Part shown: positions 23,219-32,983 of the stretch, piece by piece | How positions within the stretch are numbered: position 1 is the first letter of the stretch | Layout of the letters: each line of letters starts with the position of its first letter | Notes under the pieces: generated by a model | What the model was told of the DNA's origin: nothing | Seen by the model: only the letters and a program-made list of their open reading frames with translations | Databases searched by the model: none | From: DAOPZC01 sp035353175 | Lineage (GTDB): Bacteria > Verrucomicrobiota > Kiritimatiellia > RFP12 > UBA1067 | DNA length: 64,000 nucleotides | Direction: 5' to 3' | NCBI GenBank assembly: GCA_035353175.1 | Contig: DAOPZC010000008.1 | Span: 1-64,000 of the forward strand | Translations under genes and position numbers: made by a program

Positions 23219-25749
23219 CGAACCTCTTCATAGTCGCGCTGCCGATCGTGATCGCCATCAATCTGCTCTTGGGTGCGCTGGTGCTGCTGACGCATGTGCA
23301 CCGACTGGTGAACCGCGTGTTCGCGATTCTGTCGGTCGTGATCTCGCTTTGGCTCTCTTGCCAGTACTTTGGCTCGGTCCAGAAAGATGTGGTGTGGCTG
23401 AACTTCTGGATCCGGCAGGCGTGCGCCACCAGCGTGTTCGTTCCCCTGCTTTTCCATTTGCTGCGCGAATCGGTGATGTGTTCGTCGCAGTCTGTTCTCC
23501 GCCTCATCGCGCGGTCGTGGTTGCGCTTCGTGGCGGCGATCGCGACGGCCTTTCTTTGCCAGACGCGTTTTTTTCTGATGGACGCGTGCTTCCCCGTGGG
23601 GGACGAAACGATCGCGGAGCCGATCTATGGGCCGGGATTTGTTCTCTTTGTCGGGTATTGGATCGTGACCGTCGCGACCCTGATCTGGGGGTTCTTCCGT
23701 GCGCTGGTGCGATCCGAAGGCATCTGCCGTATGGAGCTGCAGATCATGTCACTGGGCTCTCTTTTCGGCTTCGTGCCCGGCGTTCTCCTGGTTTTGTTGG
23801 TCCCTTTATTCACGGGAACATCGCAGAGCGGGCGGATCACGCCGATCACGGTCGTGATCTGGCTCAGCGTGATCGCCTACGGCATCGCTACGCGGCACAT
23901 CATGGGGGTCGGCGAGTTTCTGCGGCGGGTGGTGACGGTCGTGCTGCTGGTGGGGTTTTTGGGCCTGTTGTATCTTCTCGCGTTCCGGGCGGTTCTGCTT
24001 CTGCCGATGGATGACGATGGCTATGTGCGGGCGCTGGCGCACGTGGTCGCCGCCGTTGCGGTGGCGCTGACGCTCGCGCCCGCCAACGCCTTTCTCCGCC
24101 GTGGCACGGACCACCTGTTCGACGACGGGCACGACGGCCTGACGCGGCTGATGCATAACGGCGGCGAATTGGCGAGGTCGATCACGACGATCGACGCGCT
24201 GTTCGACCAGTTCGGGCACCTGCTCCAGGACTCGCTCGGACTCTCTCAGTTCTGTGTTTATCTCTCGGACGCCGGAGACGAGTATGCGCTCCGGGCGAAT
24301 CTGGGCGAAAAGGCGGTTGCACAGACGATCTCGAAGCCGGATCCGCTGGTGCAGGCCCTGCTTATCGAGCGTTATCCCCTTCTGCGCGACGTGCTGCGCC
24401 GTTCGGGTGATGCGCCTCTTCAACGGCTGTCGGAACAGTCGCTTTCCCGCCTCAAGGCCGAGGCCGCCGTCGCGCTGCGCACGAAGAACGGGCTGGTGGG
24501 GTTCCTGCTGCTTGGCGGGCGGAAGAACGGACGGATTTTCGGTCGCCGCGAGGAGGACGCCCTGATGTTTCTCGGCGACCAAATGGGGATCGCGATCGAG
24601 AATGCGATGCTCTATACCCGACTGAGGGACGCCCAGGTCTATGACGAAGTTCTGCTCGACAATCTGGTGACCGGCGTCGTTGCCGCCGACACGGAGGGGC
24701 ACGTGACAGTCTGCAATCGTGAAGCGCTGCGCATCCTGCAGCCGGCCGGGGCCAGCCCGGTCGTCGGACGCTTGGCCGCGGAGGTTTTTCCCGCGGCGAT
24801 CTGGGACGAAATGCGCGCGAGTCTGGCTACGGGAAAAGGCATTCGCGACCGCGACTTGGCCTTTGAAGCCGAGGCGAGCGAGGAGCGCCACGTGCGATTC
24901 GCGACGGCGGTCTTCGGCGGCGACGGCCGTGTTAAGTCGGGTGTGCTGGTGGTGGTGCAGGACACCACGGCGCTGCGGAGGTTGGAGGAACAGATTCGGC
25001 GTAGCGACCGGCTGGCGAGTATTGGCACGCTGGCCGCCGGCATGGCGCATGAAATCAAGAACCCTCTGGTCTGTCTCAAGACCTTCGTCCAGCTGCTGCC
25101 CAGCCGGTATGACGATCCCGATTTCCGCAGCACCTTCACGCCGCTGCTCGGAAACGAGGTGGAGCGCATCAATGCGATTGTCTCGCAGCTGCTCAACTTT
25201 TCGCGGCCTGTCAAGTCCACCCTCGTGCCGCTTGCGCTGCATCCCGTCCTGGACGCCGCCTGGCAGCTGGCTGCCCAGCAGCTTAAAGCCAAAGGGCTTG
25301 TTTTCCAGCGGCGCTATGAGGCGGGGGATGACCGTTTGTTGGGGGACCTCCATCTGCTCGGGCAAGTGTTTTTGAACCTGTTTCTGAACGGGATCGATGC
25401 GATGGAGTGCGGCGGGACCCTGACGGTGACGACGGCGGAGGTTCCCGCGCATGACCTGTTCTGGCAGACGCTGGAACAGGGGGGGGCGAAATGGATCGAA
25501 GTCAGGGTTAACGATACGGGGCGCGGCATTCCGCTCGAAGACCGGCCGCGCATCTTCGACCCCTTCTTCACGACGAAGGCCAACGGCACGGGCTTGGGGC
25601 TGTCGGTCGCGCACGGAATCGTCCTCGAGCATCAGGGGATGATCGATGTCGATAGCACGGTCGGGGTGGGCACGAGTTTCCGCATACTGCTGCCGTTACT
25701 CGGTGCCGAAAAAGGATCGGCGGTCAGTGGAAAGGATGGGGAGGCATGA
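23215..25749 (+). CDS. membrane sensor histidine kinase (multi-TM, GAF, PAS)
   Basis: An 844-aa protein. Residues 1-300 hold about eight hydrophobic membrane segments (first: LFIVALPIVIAINLLLGALVLL). A GAF-like domain follows (about 310-470, with LKAEAAVALRTKNGLVGFLLLG), then PAS (about 480-590, VTGVVAADTEGHVTVCNREA), then a HisKA domain with MAHEIKNPL (His612) and an ATPase domain (NLFLNGIDAM, NDTGRGIP, GTGLGLSVAHGIV). The N-terminal layout recalls kinases of the PrsK type, but no PEP-CTERM motif was seen in the window's proteins. The 4-nt overlaps with both neighbours indicate one operon. It probably phosphorylates the activator at 27730. Confidence 0.87.
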   Translation: MTNLFIVALPIVIAINLLLGALVLLTHVHRLVNRVFAILSVVISLWLSCQYFGSVQKDVVWLNFWIRQACATSVFVPLLFHLLRESVMCSSQSVLRLIARSWLRFVAAIATAFLCQTRFFLMDACFPVGDETIAEPIYGPGFVLFVGYWIVTVATLIWGFFRALVRSEGICRMELQIMSLGSLFGFVPGVLLVLLVPLFTGTSQSGRITPITVVIWLSVIAYGIATRHIMGVGEFLRRVVTVVLLVGFLGLLYLLAFRAVLLLPMDDDGYVRALAHVVAAVAVALTLAPANAFLRRGTDHLFDDGHDGLTRLMHNGGELARSITTIDALFDQFGHLLQDSLGLSQFCVYLSDAGDEYALRANLGEKAVAQTISKPDPLVQALLIERYPLLRDVLRRSGDAPLQRLSEQSLSRLKAEAAVALRTKNGLVGFLLLGGRKNGRIFGRREEDALMFLGDQMGIAIENAMLYTRLRDAQVYDEVLLDNLVTGVVAADTEGHVTVCNREALRILQPAGASPVVGRLAAEVFPAAIWDEMRASLATGKGIRDRDLAFEAEASEERHVRFATAVFGGDGRVKSGVLVVVQDTTALRRLEEQIRRSDRLASIGTLAAGMAHEIKNPLVCLKTFVQLLPSRYDDPDFRSTFTPLLGNEVERINAIVSQLLNFSRPVKSTLVPLALHPVLDAAWQLAAQQLKAKGLVFQRRYEAGDDRLLGDLHLLGQVFLNLFLNGIDAMECGGTLTVTTAEVPAHDLFWQTLEQGGAKWIEVRVNDTGRGIPLEDRPRIFDPFFTTKANGTGLGLSVAHGIVLEHQGMIDVDSTVGVGTSFRILLPLLGAEKGSAVSGKDGEA

Positions 25750-27752
25750 CAACTCCCGCGACGGCGTGTTTGTTGTTGACGTGCGATTCCGGTTTGGCGC
25801 TGCGGCTGACTCGGGTTGCCGGTGGCATGGTGGACATTCGCGTCACAGCCAACCGCGGGGAGTGGGCTCGAGAGAAGGGGGCGCTGACGGTGCAGCTGCT
25901 CGATTTGCGGCATTCGGAGGCCGCGGAGGCGCTGGAAGATGCACCAGCAGAAATCCGCAGCGGCATCGTGGTTTTCGGCGTCCCCGAGTCTGAACCGTAC
26001 CAGTCTTGCCGCAGCGAGGGCGTGTTCGCGGTCGAGCCGCTGGACGTGGCGCCCGAGCACCTGCGCCGGACTCTGCGTCAGGCCATCCTGCTGCGACAAA
26101 CGCAGGAGGAGCTGAGCCTGGCGCGGCAACAGTTGGCTGCGGCCGCACGCCCCGTCTCTGCGCCCATGGAAGACGAGCCCAGCCTGAATCTTGCACCTTT
26201 GGATGAGCTCTGGCGGGCTGCGCGCCACTTCCAAGACATCCGGAAATTGCTCGACCAGCTTGCCGAGGGCGTCGCCGCGGCCAGCAGGGTCGTTCGCGTG
26301 GGGCTGTTCGCCCGGCTACACGACGAGGCCTGCTATCGGCTCTGGTCCGGCTTGCGCTGCCTGGATTGCACGCGCTCGTTCTCTGTCGAGCCCCACGACC
26401 CGTTCGTGCGGTGGCTCGAGCGCCATGCCCACCTGATTTGCCGGGCCCATCTCGCCCACGTCGACGACCTTCGTGACCGCCGATTGCTGCAGCACGTACT
26501 GGACGAGTCGGGTGCCGAGATCATCGTTCCGCTTCTCGGCAAGCGCGGGCTGCTCGGCTGGATTTTTGTCGGTCACCGTTCGACCGGCGTCCCGTTTGCG
26601 CCGCGTGACTTGTCTGATCTCACCGTCATCGGCGAGCAAGTCGCGACGTTGCTCGAGAACGCCTTGCTGGTCGAGGAGCTTGCCGTCCAGAAAACGCTGG
26701 CCGAGAATCTGCTCGAGGCCATTCCCGTCGGCATTCTGGCGGCGTCGGAGGACGGCGTGGTGCGCTGGTTCAACCGGGCCGCCGAGCAGATCCTGGGCGT
26801 GACGGCCGCGGAGGCGGTGAACCATCCCGTGGAGCGGGTCGGCAGCCGCATCGCCGACGTGATTCTCGGGACGATTCGCGAGGAAAAGTCCGCTGCGACG
26901 GTCTCCTGGAACGATCTTGCGAGCCGTCGCACCATCCGGGCTGACGCCCTCCGCGTCGGGCGCGACGGGGCCTGCATGGGGGCCATGCTGCTGCTCTCCG
27001 ACATCACGCGCGAGCGCCTGCTTCGCGAAAAGCAGGAGGAGCTGGAACGGCACGCGTTCTGGAACGACCTCGCCGCCGCGATGTCACACGAGGTGCGCAA
27101 TCCGCTGGTCGCGATCAGCACCTTCGCGCAACTCCTCCCCGAACGTTACGCGGATCCGGAGTTCCGCGAGAAATTTTTCGGCGTGGTCATCGGCGAGGTG
27201 AGCCGTCTGAATGCGATCATCACCCAGATCAACGCGTTTGCGCATCCGCCGGCCCTGGTCTTCAAGGCGGTTTCCCCTGCCGAGATTGCGCTCCAGGCGT
27301 GTGCCCGCGCTTCGAAGTGGCTGGGCGGCAAAGAGGAGCACGCGGTCGCATGCGAGGCCGAGGAGAGCTTGCCGCTGCTCACGGCCGACGTCGACGTGCT
27401 GGCCGACGGCTTGGCCCACGTGTTGGTCAATGCGTTTGAGGCGGTGTGTGACCGGCCGTCGCCGCGCGTGGCTCTGCTTGTGCGCGGCGCCGGCGACGGC
27501 GCGCGGCGGTCGGTCGTTTTTGCCGTCAGCGATAACGGCGCGGGGGTGGTGCCAGAGATGCGGGGCAAGCTGTTTTCGCCGTTCAGCACGACCAAACCGC
27601 GGGGCTTGGGGCTGGGGCTGCCGTTGGCGCGGCGCGCGGCCGTCGACCACGGCGGGCGGATCGATGTCGACACGACGGGCGGCGGAACGACGGTGATCAT
27701 CACGCTGCCGCTGGAGGAGAAACTCAACAATGCCGAGACTACTGATCGTTGA
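25746..27752 (+). CDS. soluble sensor histidine kinase (degenerate N-terminal domain, GAF, PAS)
   Basis: A 668-aa protein without membrane segments. Residues 1-115 look like a receiver-type fold without a recognisable phosphoacceptor set. A GAF-like domain (about 165-310; Cys pair in LRCLDCTRSF), PAS (LLEAIPVGILAASEDGVVRWFNRAAEQILG), HisKA with MSHEVRNPL (His448) and an ATPase domain (VLVNAFEAV, DNGAGVVPE, GLGLGLPLARR) follow. The kinase core resembles that of the previous gene (FAQLLPERYADPEF against FVQLLPSRYDDPDF), so the pair arose by duplication. Two Cys in the GAF region could bind metal or sense redox; that is speculation. It overlaps the activator gene by 23 nt. Confidence 0.86.
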   Translation: MTTPATACLLLTCDSGLALRLTRVAGGMVDIRVTANRGEWAREKGALTVQLLDLRHSEAAEALEDAPAEIRSGIVVFGVPESEPYQSCRSEGVFAVEPLDVAPEHLRRTLRQAILLRQTQEELSLARQQLAAAARPVSAPMEDEPSLNLAPLDELWRAARHFQDIRKLLDQLAEGVAAASRVVRVGLFARLHDEACYRLWSGLRCLDCTRSFSVEPHDPFVRWLERHAHLICRAHLAHVDDLRDRRLLQHVLDESGAEIIVPLLGKRGLLGWIFVGHRSTGVPFAPRDLSDLTVIGEQVATLLENALLVEELAVQKTLAENLLEAIPVGILAASEDGVVRWFNRAAEQILGVTAAEAVNHPVERVGSRIADVILGTIREEKSAATVSWNDLASRRTIRADALRVGRDGACMGAMLLLSDITRERLLREKQEELERHAFWNDLAAAMSHEVRNPLVAISTFAQLLPERYADPEFREKFFGVVIGEVSRLNAIITQINAFAHPPALVFKAVSPAEIALQACARASKWLGGKEEHAVACEAEESLPLLTADVDVLADGLAHVLVNAFEAVCDRPSPRVALLVRGAGDGARRSVVFAVSDNGAGVVPEMRGKLFSPFSTTKPRGLGLGLPLARRAAVDHGGRIDVDTTGGGTTVIITLPLEEKLNNAETTDR

Positions 27753-29157
27753 CGACGAACTGGGTAGCCGCGAGTCCCTGCGCTTAATTTTTTCGCGCGA
27801 CCACGCGGTGCTCTGCGCTTCAACCGCGGAAGAGGCGCTGGCGGTTCTGGGACTGCAGCAGGTGGACCTCGTCCTGCTCGACGTGGTGATGCCCGGGCGC
27901 TCCGGACTCGATCTGCTGCGCCAGATCCACGCCGAGCATGTGGACCTGCCGGTCATTATGATCAGCGCATCGACCGCCATTTCACCCGTGGTAGAGTCGA
28001 TCCAGCAGGGGGCCGTCGACTTTGTTGGCAAGCCTTTCGACGCCGATAACATCCGGCATCTCGTGCGCCGCGCACTCGAGACCAAACGACTCCACCGCCA
28101 AGTCGCCGTGCTGGAGCACGAAGTTTCTGCGACCTTTCCGACGCGCGACATCGTCGGCCGATGTTCCGTTTTCACGGCGGTCATCGAGCAGCTGCGGCAG
28201 GCGGCTGCCACCGATGCGACCGTGCTGATCCAGGGCGAAAGTGGAACGGGAAAAGAGCTGGCGGCCCGGCTGCTCCATGCGCAAAGCCCGCGATGCGAGG
28301 AACCGTTCGTCGCGGTCCATTGCGCGGCGTTGCCCGAGAACTTGTTGGAGAGCGAGCTGTTTGGTCATGAGAAGGGCGCGTTCACCAGCGCCGACCGTCA
28401 GAAGCCGGGCCGCTTCGAACTGGCGGGATCCGGCACGTTGTTTTTCGACGAGATCGGCGAGATGAGCGCCGTTACCCAGGTCAAGTTGCTGCGCGTGCTG
28501 CAGGAGCGCGAGTTCATGCGCGTCGGCGGCACGCGGCTGCTGCGCACCAACGCCCGCATTGTGGCGGCAACGGGGCGCGACTTGCGCAAGATGGTCGCCG
28601 ATGGGCTTTTCCGCGAGGATCTTTTTTACCGTTTGAACGTTGTGCAGGTCCGCCTTCCGCCCCTTCGGGAGCGCCGGGAGGACATTCCGCTGCTGCTCGC
28701 CCATTTTCTGGAGCGTCTCGGCCCTGTGCTGCACGCCTCGGCCCGCGGGTTCGAGCCGGAGGCCCTGCGCCGTTTGTGCGATTACGCCTGGCCTGGCAAC
28801 GTTCGCGAGCTGCGTAACGTGGTCGAGCGGGTGCTGGTCCTGCACGGCAGGGATGAGGCGATCTCTGCCTCCCAGCTTCCCGAAGAGTTTCAGAGCGCGC
28901 TGCCGGCACGCGCGGCACCGGACCGGGATGCGCCGGCCGCCGCCGCGGAGGCCCCGCCGCAGACCGGCCAGACGCTCGAGGCCGCCGTCAGCGCATACGA
29001 GCGTCAGCTCATCGCGGCGGCCTTGCGTCAGGCCGGCGGAGTGCAGACGCGTGCGGCTGAAACGCTGGGCACCACGCGCCGCATCCTGCGCTACAAAATG
29101 GGTAAACTCGGTCTCGCCGAACAGTCGCTTTTGGAGACAACGGAATTGACGCCCTGA
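27730..29157 (+). CDS. NtrC-family sigma-54-dependent response regulator
   Basis: A 475-aa transcription activator. Receiver domain 1-120 (LLIVDDELGSRES, Asp51 in LLDVVMPGR, Lys in FVGKPFD). AAA+ domain from about 140 with Walker A GESGTGKE (from residue 169), Walker B LFFDEIGEM, and the sigma-54 contact loop reading GAFTSA (216-221) where GAFTGA is canonical. The C-terminus has a Fis-type HTH (TLEAAVSAYERQLIAAALRQ...TRAAETLGTTRRILRYKM). It is the last gene of the ketoacyl-synthase/kinase operon. Its likely target is the sigma-54 promoter of the divergent fadL-like gene. Whether the Ser in the contact loop alters activity is not known from sequence. Confidence 0.9.
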   Translation: MPRLLIVDDELGSRESLRLIFSRDHAVLCASTAEEALAVLGLQQVDLVLLDVVMPGRSGLDLLRQIHAEHVDLPVIMISASTAISPVVESIQQGAVDFVGKPFDADNIRHLVRRALETKRLHRQVAVLEHEVSATFPTRDIVGRCSVFTAVIEQLRQAAATDATVLIQGESGTGKELAARLLHAQSPRCEEPFVAVHCAALPENLLESELFGHEKGAFTSADRQKPGRFELAGSGTLFFDEIGEMSAVTQVKLLRVLQEREFMRVGGTRLLRTNARIVAATGRDLRKMVADGLFREDLFYRLNVVQVRLPPLRERREDIPLLLAHFLERLGPVLHASARGFEPEALRRLCDYAWPGNVRELRNVVERVLVLHGRDEAISASQLPEEFQSALPARAAPDRDAPAAAAEAPPQTGQTLEAAVSAYERQLIAAALRQAGGVQTRAAETLGTTRRILRYKMGKLGLAEQSLLETTELTP

Positions 29158-29184
29158 CCGGACGATTTGCGCTGTCCCGCGCAG

Positions 29185-29249
29185 TTCGCAAAAAAGAGTG
29201 CCGAGTTCGCATAATGAAGATTGCGGGATTTCGTGAGGGAATTTAAATT
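29185..29249 (+). promoter_or_regulatory. 21-bp direct-repeat operator and promoter, module B
   Basis: Repeat 1 TTCGCAAAAAAGAG at 29185 and repeat 2 TTCGCATAATGAAG at 29206. The -35 is TTGCGG (29221-29226) and the -10 is TAAATT (29244-29249) at the same offsets as module A. It heads the 29294-34276 glycosidase operon and marks the border with the signalling operon. Confidence 0.8.
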
Positions 29250-29293
29250 TAAAGCACGCCTAGTGAGGGGTTTGGCGTTTAAGGGGGGGGATC

Positions 29294-30727
29294 ATGAGAA
29301 TACTGATGACCGCGATGCTGGTCGGATGGTCGGCGTGTTTCATCGCCATGGGGGAGACCAAGGCTAAGGGACACCGTTCCATCACATGGGAAAAGTTCAA
29401 AGCGTCCGGGCCGCAGCTGAAACAGATCGGCTGGCTCGATTCGCGGCACTCGAAGGACATCCTGTCCTCGTCGTGGTCGATCGGCTGCGAAACGCTCGAC
29501 CGCGACTACGCCAGGTTCAGCGTGTACAAGGACTATGTGGGTGAACTCGGTGCCAAGCACGCGCGTCTACAGAGCGGCTGGGCGAAGACGGAGAAGGAAA
29601 AGGGCACGTACGACTTCGCATGGCTGGACTATCACGTCAAGGGGTTGACGGAGCAGAGCGTCAGACCGTGGATCTGTCTGTGCTATGGCAATCCGATTTA
29701 CGGCTCGACGATCAATCTCGGCTCGGGGTTGGCACCGCTCGTCCATTCGGAGGAGGCGATGGCCGCGTGGCTCAAATATGTCGCTGCCACCGTCACCCGA
29801 TACAAGGCATCTGTCAACGAGTGGGAGATCTGGAACGAGCCGTTCGGCCAGGGTAAGGACTACGCTGTTCTGGTGCTCAAGACTGCGGCCCTCATCAAAG
29901 AGATCCAGCCCGACGCCGTCACCTTGGTCACCGCGATCACCGACAAGGACCGTTTGGACGTGCTGGAGGCGCTCAAGGGCGCGAACAGCCTCGACCTCGT
30001 CGATTTCTGGGCGTATCACCCGTACACGGGAAACCCCGACACCAGCTACGCGTGGGTCGAGAAATCACAGAAGGTGCTGGCGGCGTACAGCCCGAAGTAC
30101 AGGCTGTACCAGGGCGAGGTCGGATGTCCGGCGATCTTGGAGTGGACGCACGCGCTGGCCGACTACCCGTGGACCGAGTACAGCCAAGCGAAGTGGAACC
30201 TGCGGCGCATGACTGGGGACCGCGTGCGCAACATCCCGTGCAACGTCTTCACAATGATCGACCTCAAGTACACCAACATGCAACAGTCGTTCGGCATGAT
30301 CCGCTCGAACCTGCTGCTGCAATTCATCTACAAGCGGCCGACCTTCTACGCGGTGCAGCACATGATGAGTTTCTTTGACGATGCGGTGAAGGCGGTCGGG
30401 CCGCTCGAGTGCGAAATGGCGGCGAAGCGCAAGCTGACGGTCGCCGGTTTCGAAAAGGCCGGGACGCCGGTCGCGCTGGTCTGGTACGGCGACAAGGTCC
30501 CGGGCGATGAATTGGTGTGGGAGCCGGTCGACCTGACTGTCAAAGGCGTCGCGTTCAAAGACCCCGTCTATGTGGAGATGGTCACCGGCAAGGTGTTTGA
30601 ACTCGCGCCATCCTCCTGGAAGAGCGAAGGCGGGGATACCCGGCTGACACAGCTGCCGGTGTGGGACAGCCCGATGATGCTCGCGGAACGTGCGCAGGTT
30701 CCGTTGCGCCAAGACGCGAAAGAATAG
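29294..30727 (+). CDS. secreted clan GH-A glycosidase (GH39-like), paralogue 2
   Basis: A 477-aa protein with a signal-like N-terminus (MRILMTAMLVGWSACFIAMG). Acid/base Glu182 lies in IWNEP and the likely nucleophile Glu275 in YQGEVG. It shares WSIGCETLDRDY, RLQSGWAKTEK, YDFAWLD, CYGNPIY and YPWTE(Y/L)(S/T)QAKW with the paralogue at 3908. It lacks the PGGGG insertion after CYGNP that the other two carry (they read YPGGGG), so the active-site rim differs. The ATG follows GGGGGGG (29284-29290). First gene of the module B operon; the next gene starts 3 nt after its stop. Confidence 0.85.
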   Translation: MRILMTAMLVGWSACFIAMGETKAKGHRSITWEKFKASGPQLKQIGWLDSRHSKDILSSSWSIGCETLDRDYARFSVYKDYVGELGAKHARLQSGWAKTEKEKGTYDFAWLDYHVKGLTEQSVRPWICLCYGNPIYGSTINLGSGLAPLVHSEEAMAAWLKYVAATVTRYKASVNEWEIWNEPFGQGKDYAVLVLKTAALIKEIQPDAVTLVTAITDKDRLDVLEALKGANSLDLVDFWAYHPYTGNPDTSYAWVEKSQKVLAAYSPKYRLYQGEVGCPAILEWTHALADYPWTEYSQAKWNLRRMTGDRVRNIPCNVFTMIDLKYTNMQQSFGMIRSNLLLQFIYKRPTFYAVQHMMSFFDDAVKAVGPLECEMAAKRKLTVAGFEKAGTPVALVWYGDKVPGDELVWEPVDLTVKGVAFKDPVYVEMVTGKVFELAPSSWKSEGGDTRLTQLPVWDSPMMLAERAQVPLRQDAKE

Positions 30728-30730
30728 TCG

Positions 30731-32938
30731 GTGAGTATGACGCGCCACGCTTTCTGCAACTTGCTGTGTGCGGCTGCCGCGCTCTCGGCGCTGGCGGGCC
30801 AGAGTCCGGCCGTCGCCGCGTCGCCGTCGCCTCAGTCGGACGTCTCGAGAATGCTCTGCGAGGTTAAAAGCCATCAGGGAAAGCCGACGATGTTCGTGAA
30901 CGGCGTACCGCGTTTCCCGATGGCCTACACGTCGTATTATCCGGAACCATTCCGCTACCAGCAGATGGGTGAACACAACGTTCATTTCTATAGCGTGACG
31001 CTGACGTTGACCGACAAATGGCTGGGCGGCGACAAGCCTGTCAAGTGGAACACGCCGGGGCTGTGGCGGGGGCCGGACGAAGTCGACCTCTCGGTCGTCG
31101 AGACGAGCTTGAAAAAGATCCTCGACGCGGATCCCAATGCGTTGATCTTCCCCCGCCTGTTTTGCGACAGTCCCGCGTGGTGGGATCTGCTGCATCCGGA
31201 AGAGACCAACGGCGAGGGGACGCTCGGCGGGCAGGCGCGCCGGCAGTCGTTCTCGTCTTTGGTCTGGCGCCGCGACACGGCGGCTGCGGTGAAAAAAATT
31301 GTCCGGGCCGTGACGGCGTCGAAGTTTGGCGACCACGTGATCGGTTTTATGGTCACGGCAGGCGGAACCGAGGAGCTGGCCAAAGGGATTGACCCAAGCG
31401 CGTGCGCGCAACAACGGTTCCGCGAGTGGCTATTCGCGCAGTACGGGAACGATGCCGCGGCGATCGGGCGGCTCTTCGGCAAGAAAATCGAGGCGCTTTC
31501 CATTCCCTCGGTCGCCGAATGCTCGGCCGGCGATCGCGGCAACTTCCTCGACCCGCAGAAATCCCGGCTCGTGATCGACTATCGCCGGTTCCATTCGCTC
31601 GAACTGGTCGACTCCGCGCTGGCCTTTTGCAAGGCGGTGAAAGAGGGTTCGGATGGCCGGCTGATCACGGGGCTTTTCTACGGGTACACGCGGATCTGGC
31701 CGGACACCGGCCACCTGGCCTTGCGGCGGGTCCTCGACTGCAAAGAAGTCGATTTCGTCACGACGGCCGGAGGCTTCAGCTACACGGAGACGGACTCCGT
31801 CCTGAAGGCTGGCAAGCTTTTCTACAGCGAAATCGACGCACGGACCTCGCTCAGCCAGTGGATATCCAAGCTGCGTCCCGACATCGATCCGCACGGCATC
31901 TACAACGAGAAGCGGTGGTTCGGTCCGCCGTCCATTCCCGAGAGTCTGCAGCGTCTGAAGGCCGTGTTCGCCCAGAACCTGGTGAACGGCTGGGCCAACT
32001 GGTGGTTTGATCTTTGGGGTGGCTGGTACGACGACGAGGCGTTCCTGCGGATGTTCGCACAGATGCAGTCGGCCGGCGAAGAGAGCATCGGTCTCCCGCG
32101 CAAGTCGGTGGCGCAGGTCGCCGTTTTTTTGGATGAGAATTCGTACCGCTATCTGCCCTACGGGGTGGCGCAGAACGGCGGTAAATTCGCGTGGATCATT
32201 GCGCAGTTGAATGCGGTCGCGACCATCGGCGCCCCCCACGACCTCTATCTTCTCGACGACTTGGCTGATCTCGATCTCGCGCGTTACCGCATGATCGTTT
32301 TTCTCAACGCCTTCGCCCTTTCTGATGCTCAGCGGAGGATGATTCGCGAGCGGTGCATGACGAACCGGCGTCTTCTGGTTTGGATGTATGCCCCCGGGCT
32401 GATCTCCGACACGCTGTCGGCCGATAATGTGTCGTCGCTGCTCGGGCTGGACGTGCGGATGGAGCCGGCGCACCCCAAGGCGCGGATTGCCGTGACGTTG
32501 CCTGCCGGGGTGACAAACTATGAAGGCGCGGCGTTTTCCCCGTTTCTCCATGTCGCAGGAGGGGCCGACGCGGCCGTCGGCCGGACAGCGGAGGGCCAGG
32601 TCGTGGTGGCCGAGAAACAGGACGCGGCATGCCGCAATCTCTTTGTGGCGATGCCGCCGATGCCGGCGCCCCTGCTCCGGCACTACGCCCGTCAGGCCGG
32701 CGTGCATCTTTACTGCGACTCGGATGCCGCCGTTTACGCCAACGAAAGCTACCTGGCGGTCGTTGCGTCGGGCCGGCAGAAGGTCCGGCTGCCGAAGAAG
32801 GCCGCGCTGAAAGAGATGCTCTCGTTGCGCCGGGGAGCCTCCGCGCTCTCGGACGGCGCCGAGTTTCCGGCGGGGACGGCTTTCGAGATGGATTTCACGG
32901 AGTATCCTTGTCGTGTCTTTCGCGTGTTGGATCAATGA
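30731..32938 (+). CDS. secreted GH-A (GH42-like) glycosidase, paralogue 2
   Basis: A 735-aa protein with a signal peptide (to about residue 30), a barrel domain and a C-terminal flavodoxin/GATase-like domain. The conserved Glu motifs of this subfamily are GGTEEL (Glu215) and EIDART (Glu367); WFDLWGGWYDDE is the shared Trp-rich motif. It begins with the active-site-like phrase VNGVPRFPMAYTSYY, as in paralogue 1 (VNGQPMPGVLYLASG). The start is GTG 30731 or ATG 30737; no strong ribosome site is visible and the 3-nt gap suggests translation by coupling to the GH39-like gene. The substrate is unknown. Confidence 0.8.
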   Translation: MSMTRHAFCNLLCAAAALSALAGQSPAVAASPSPQSDVSRMLCEVKSHQGKPTMFVNGVPRFPMAYTSYYPEPFRYQQMGEHNVHFYSVTLTLTDKWLGGDKPVKWNTPGLWRGPDEVDLSVVETSLKKILDADPNALIFPRLFCDSPAWWDLLHPEETNGEGTLGGQARRQSFSSLVWRRDTAAAVKKIVRAVTASKFGDHVIGFMVTAGGTEELAKGIDPSACAQQRFREWLFAQYGNDAAAIGRLFGKKIEALSIPSVAECSAGDRGNFLDPQKSRLVIDYRRFHSLELVDSALAFCKAVKEGSDGRLITGLFYGYTRIWPDTGHLALRRVLDCKEVDFVTTAGGFSYTETDSVLKAGKLFYSEIDARTSLSQWISKLRPDIDPHGIYNEKRWFGPPSIPESLQRLKAVFAQNLVNGWANWWFDLWGGWYDDEAFLRMFAQMQSAGEESIGLPRKSVAQVAVFLDENSYRYLPYGVAQNGGKFAWIIAQLNAVATIGAPHDLYLLDDLADLDLARYRMIVFLNAFALSDAQRRMIRERCMTNRRLLVWMYAPGLISDTLSADNVSSLLGLDVRMEPAHPKARIAVTLPAGVTNYEGAAFSPFLHVAGGADAAVGRTAEGQVVVAEKQDAACRNLFVAMPPMPAPLLRHYARQAGVHLYCDSDAAVYANESYLAVVASGRQKVRLPKKAALKEMLSLRRGASALSDGAEFPAGTAFEMDFTEYPCRVFRVLDQ

Positions 32939-32983
32939 AGGCGTGGAAAGGCTTGCTTTTTCGAAACAAAAAGGAGTGGAACG

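Noticed and set aside
23215..29157. PrsK/PrsR assignment (PEP-CTERM exosortase signalling) for the kinase and activator
   Set aside because: The multi-TM/GAF kinase and sigma-54 activator recall that pair, but no exosortase, PEP-CTERM tail or polysaccharide-export gene is visible in the window.
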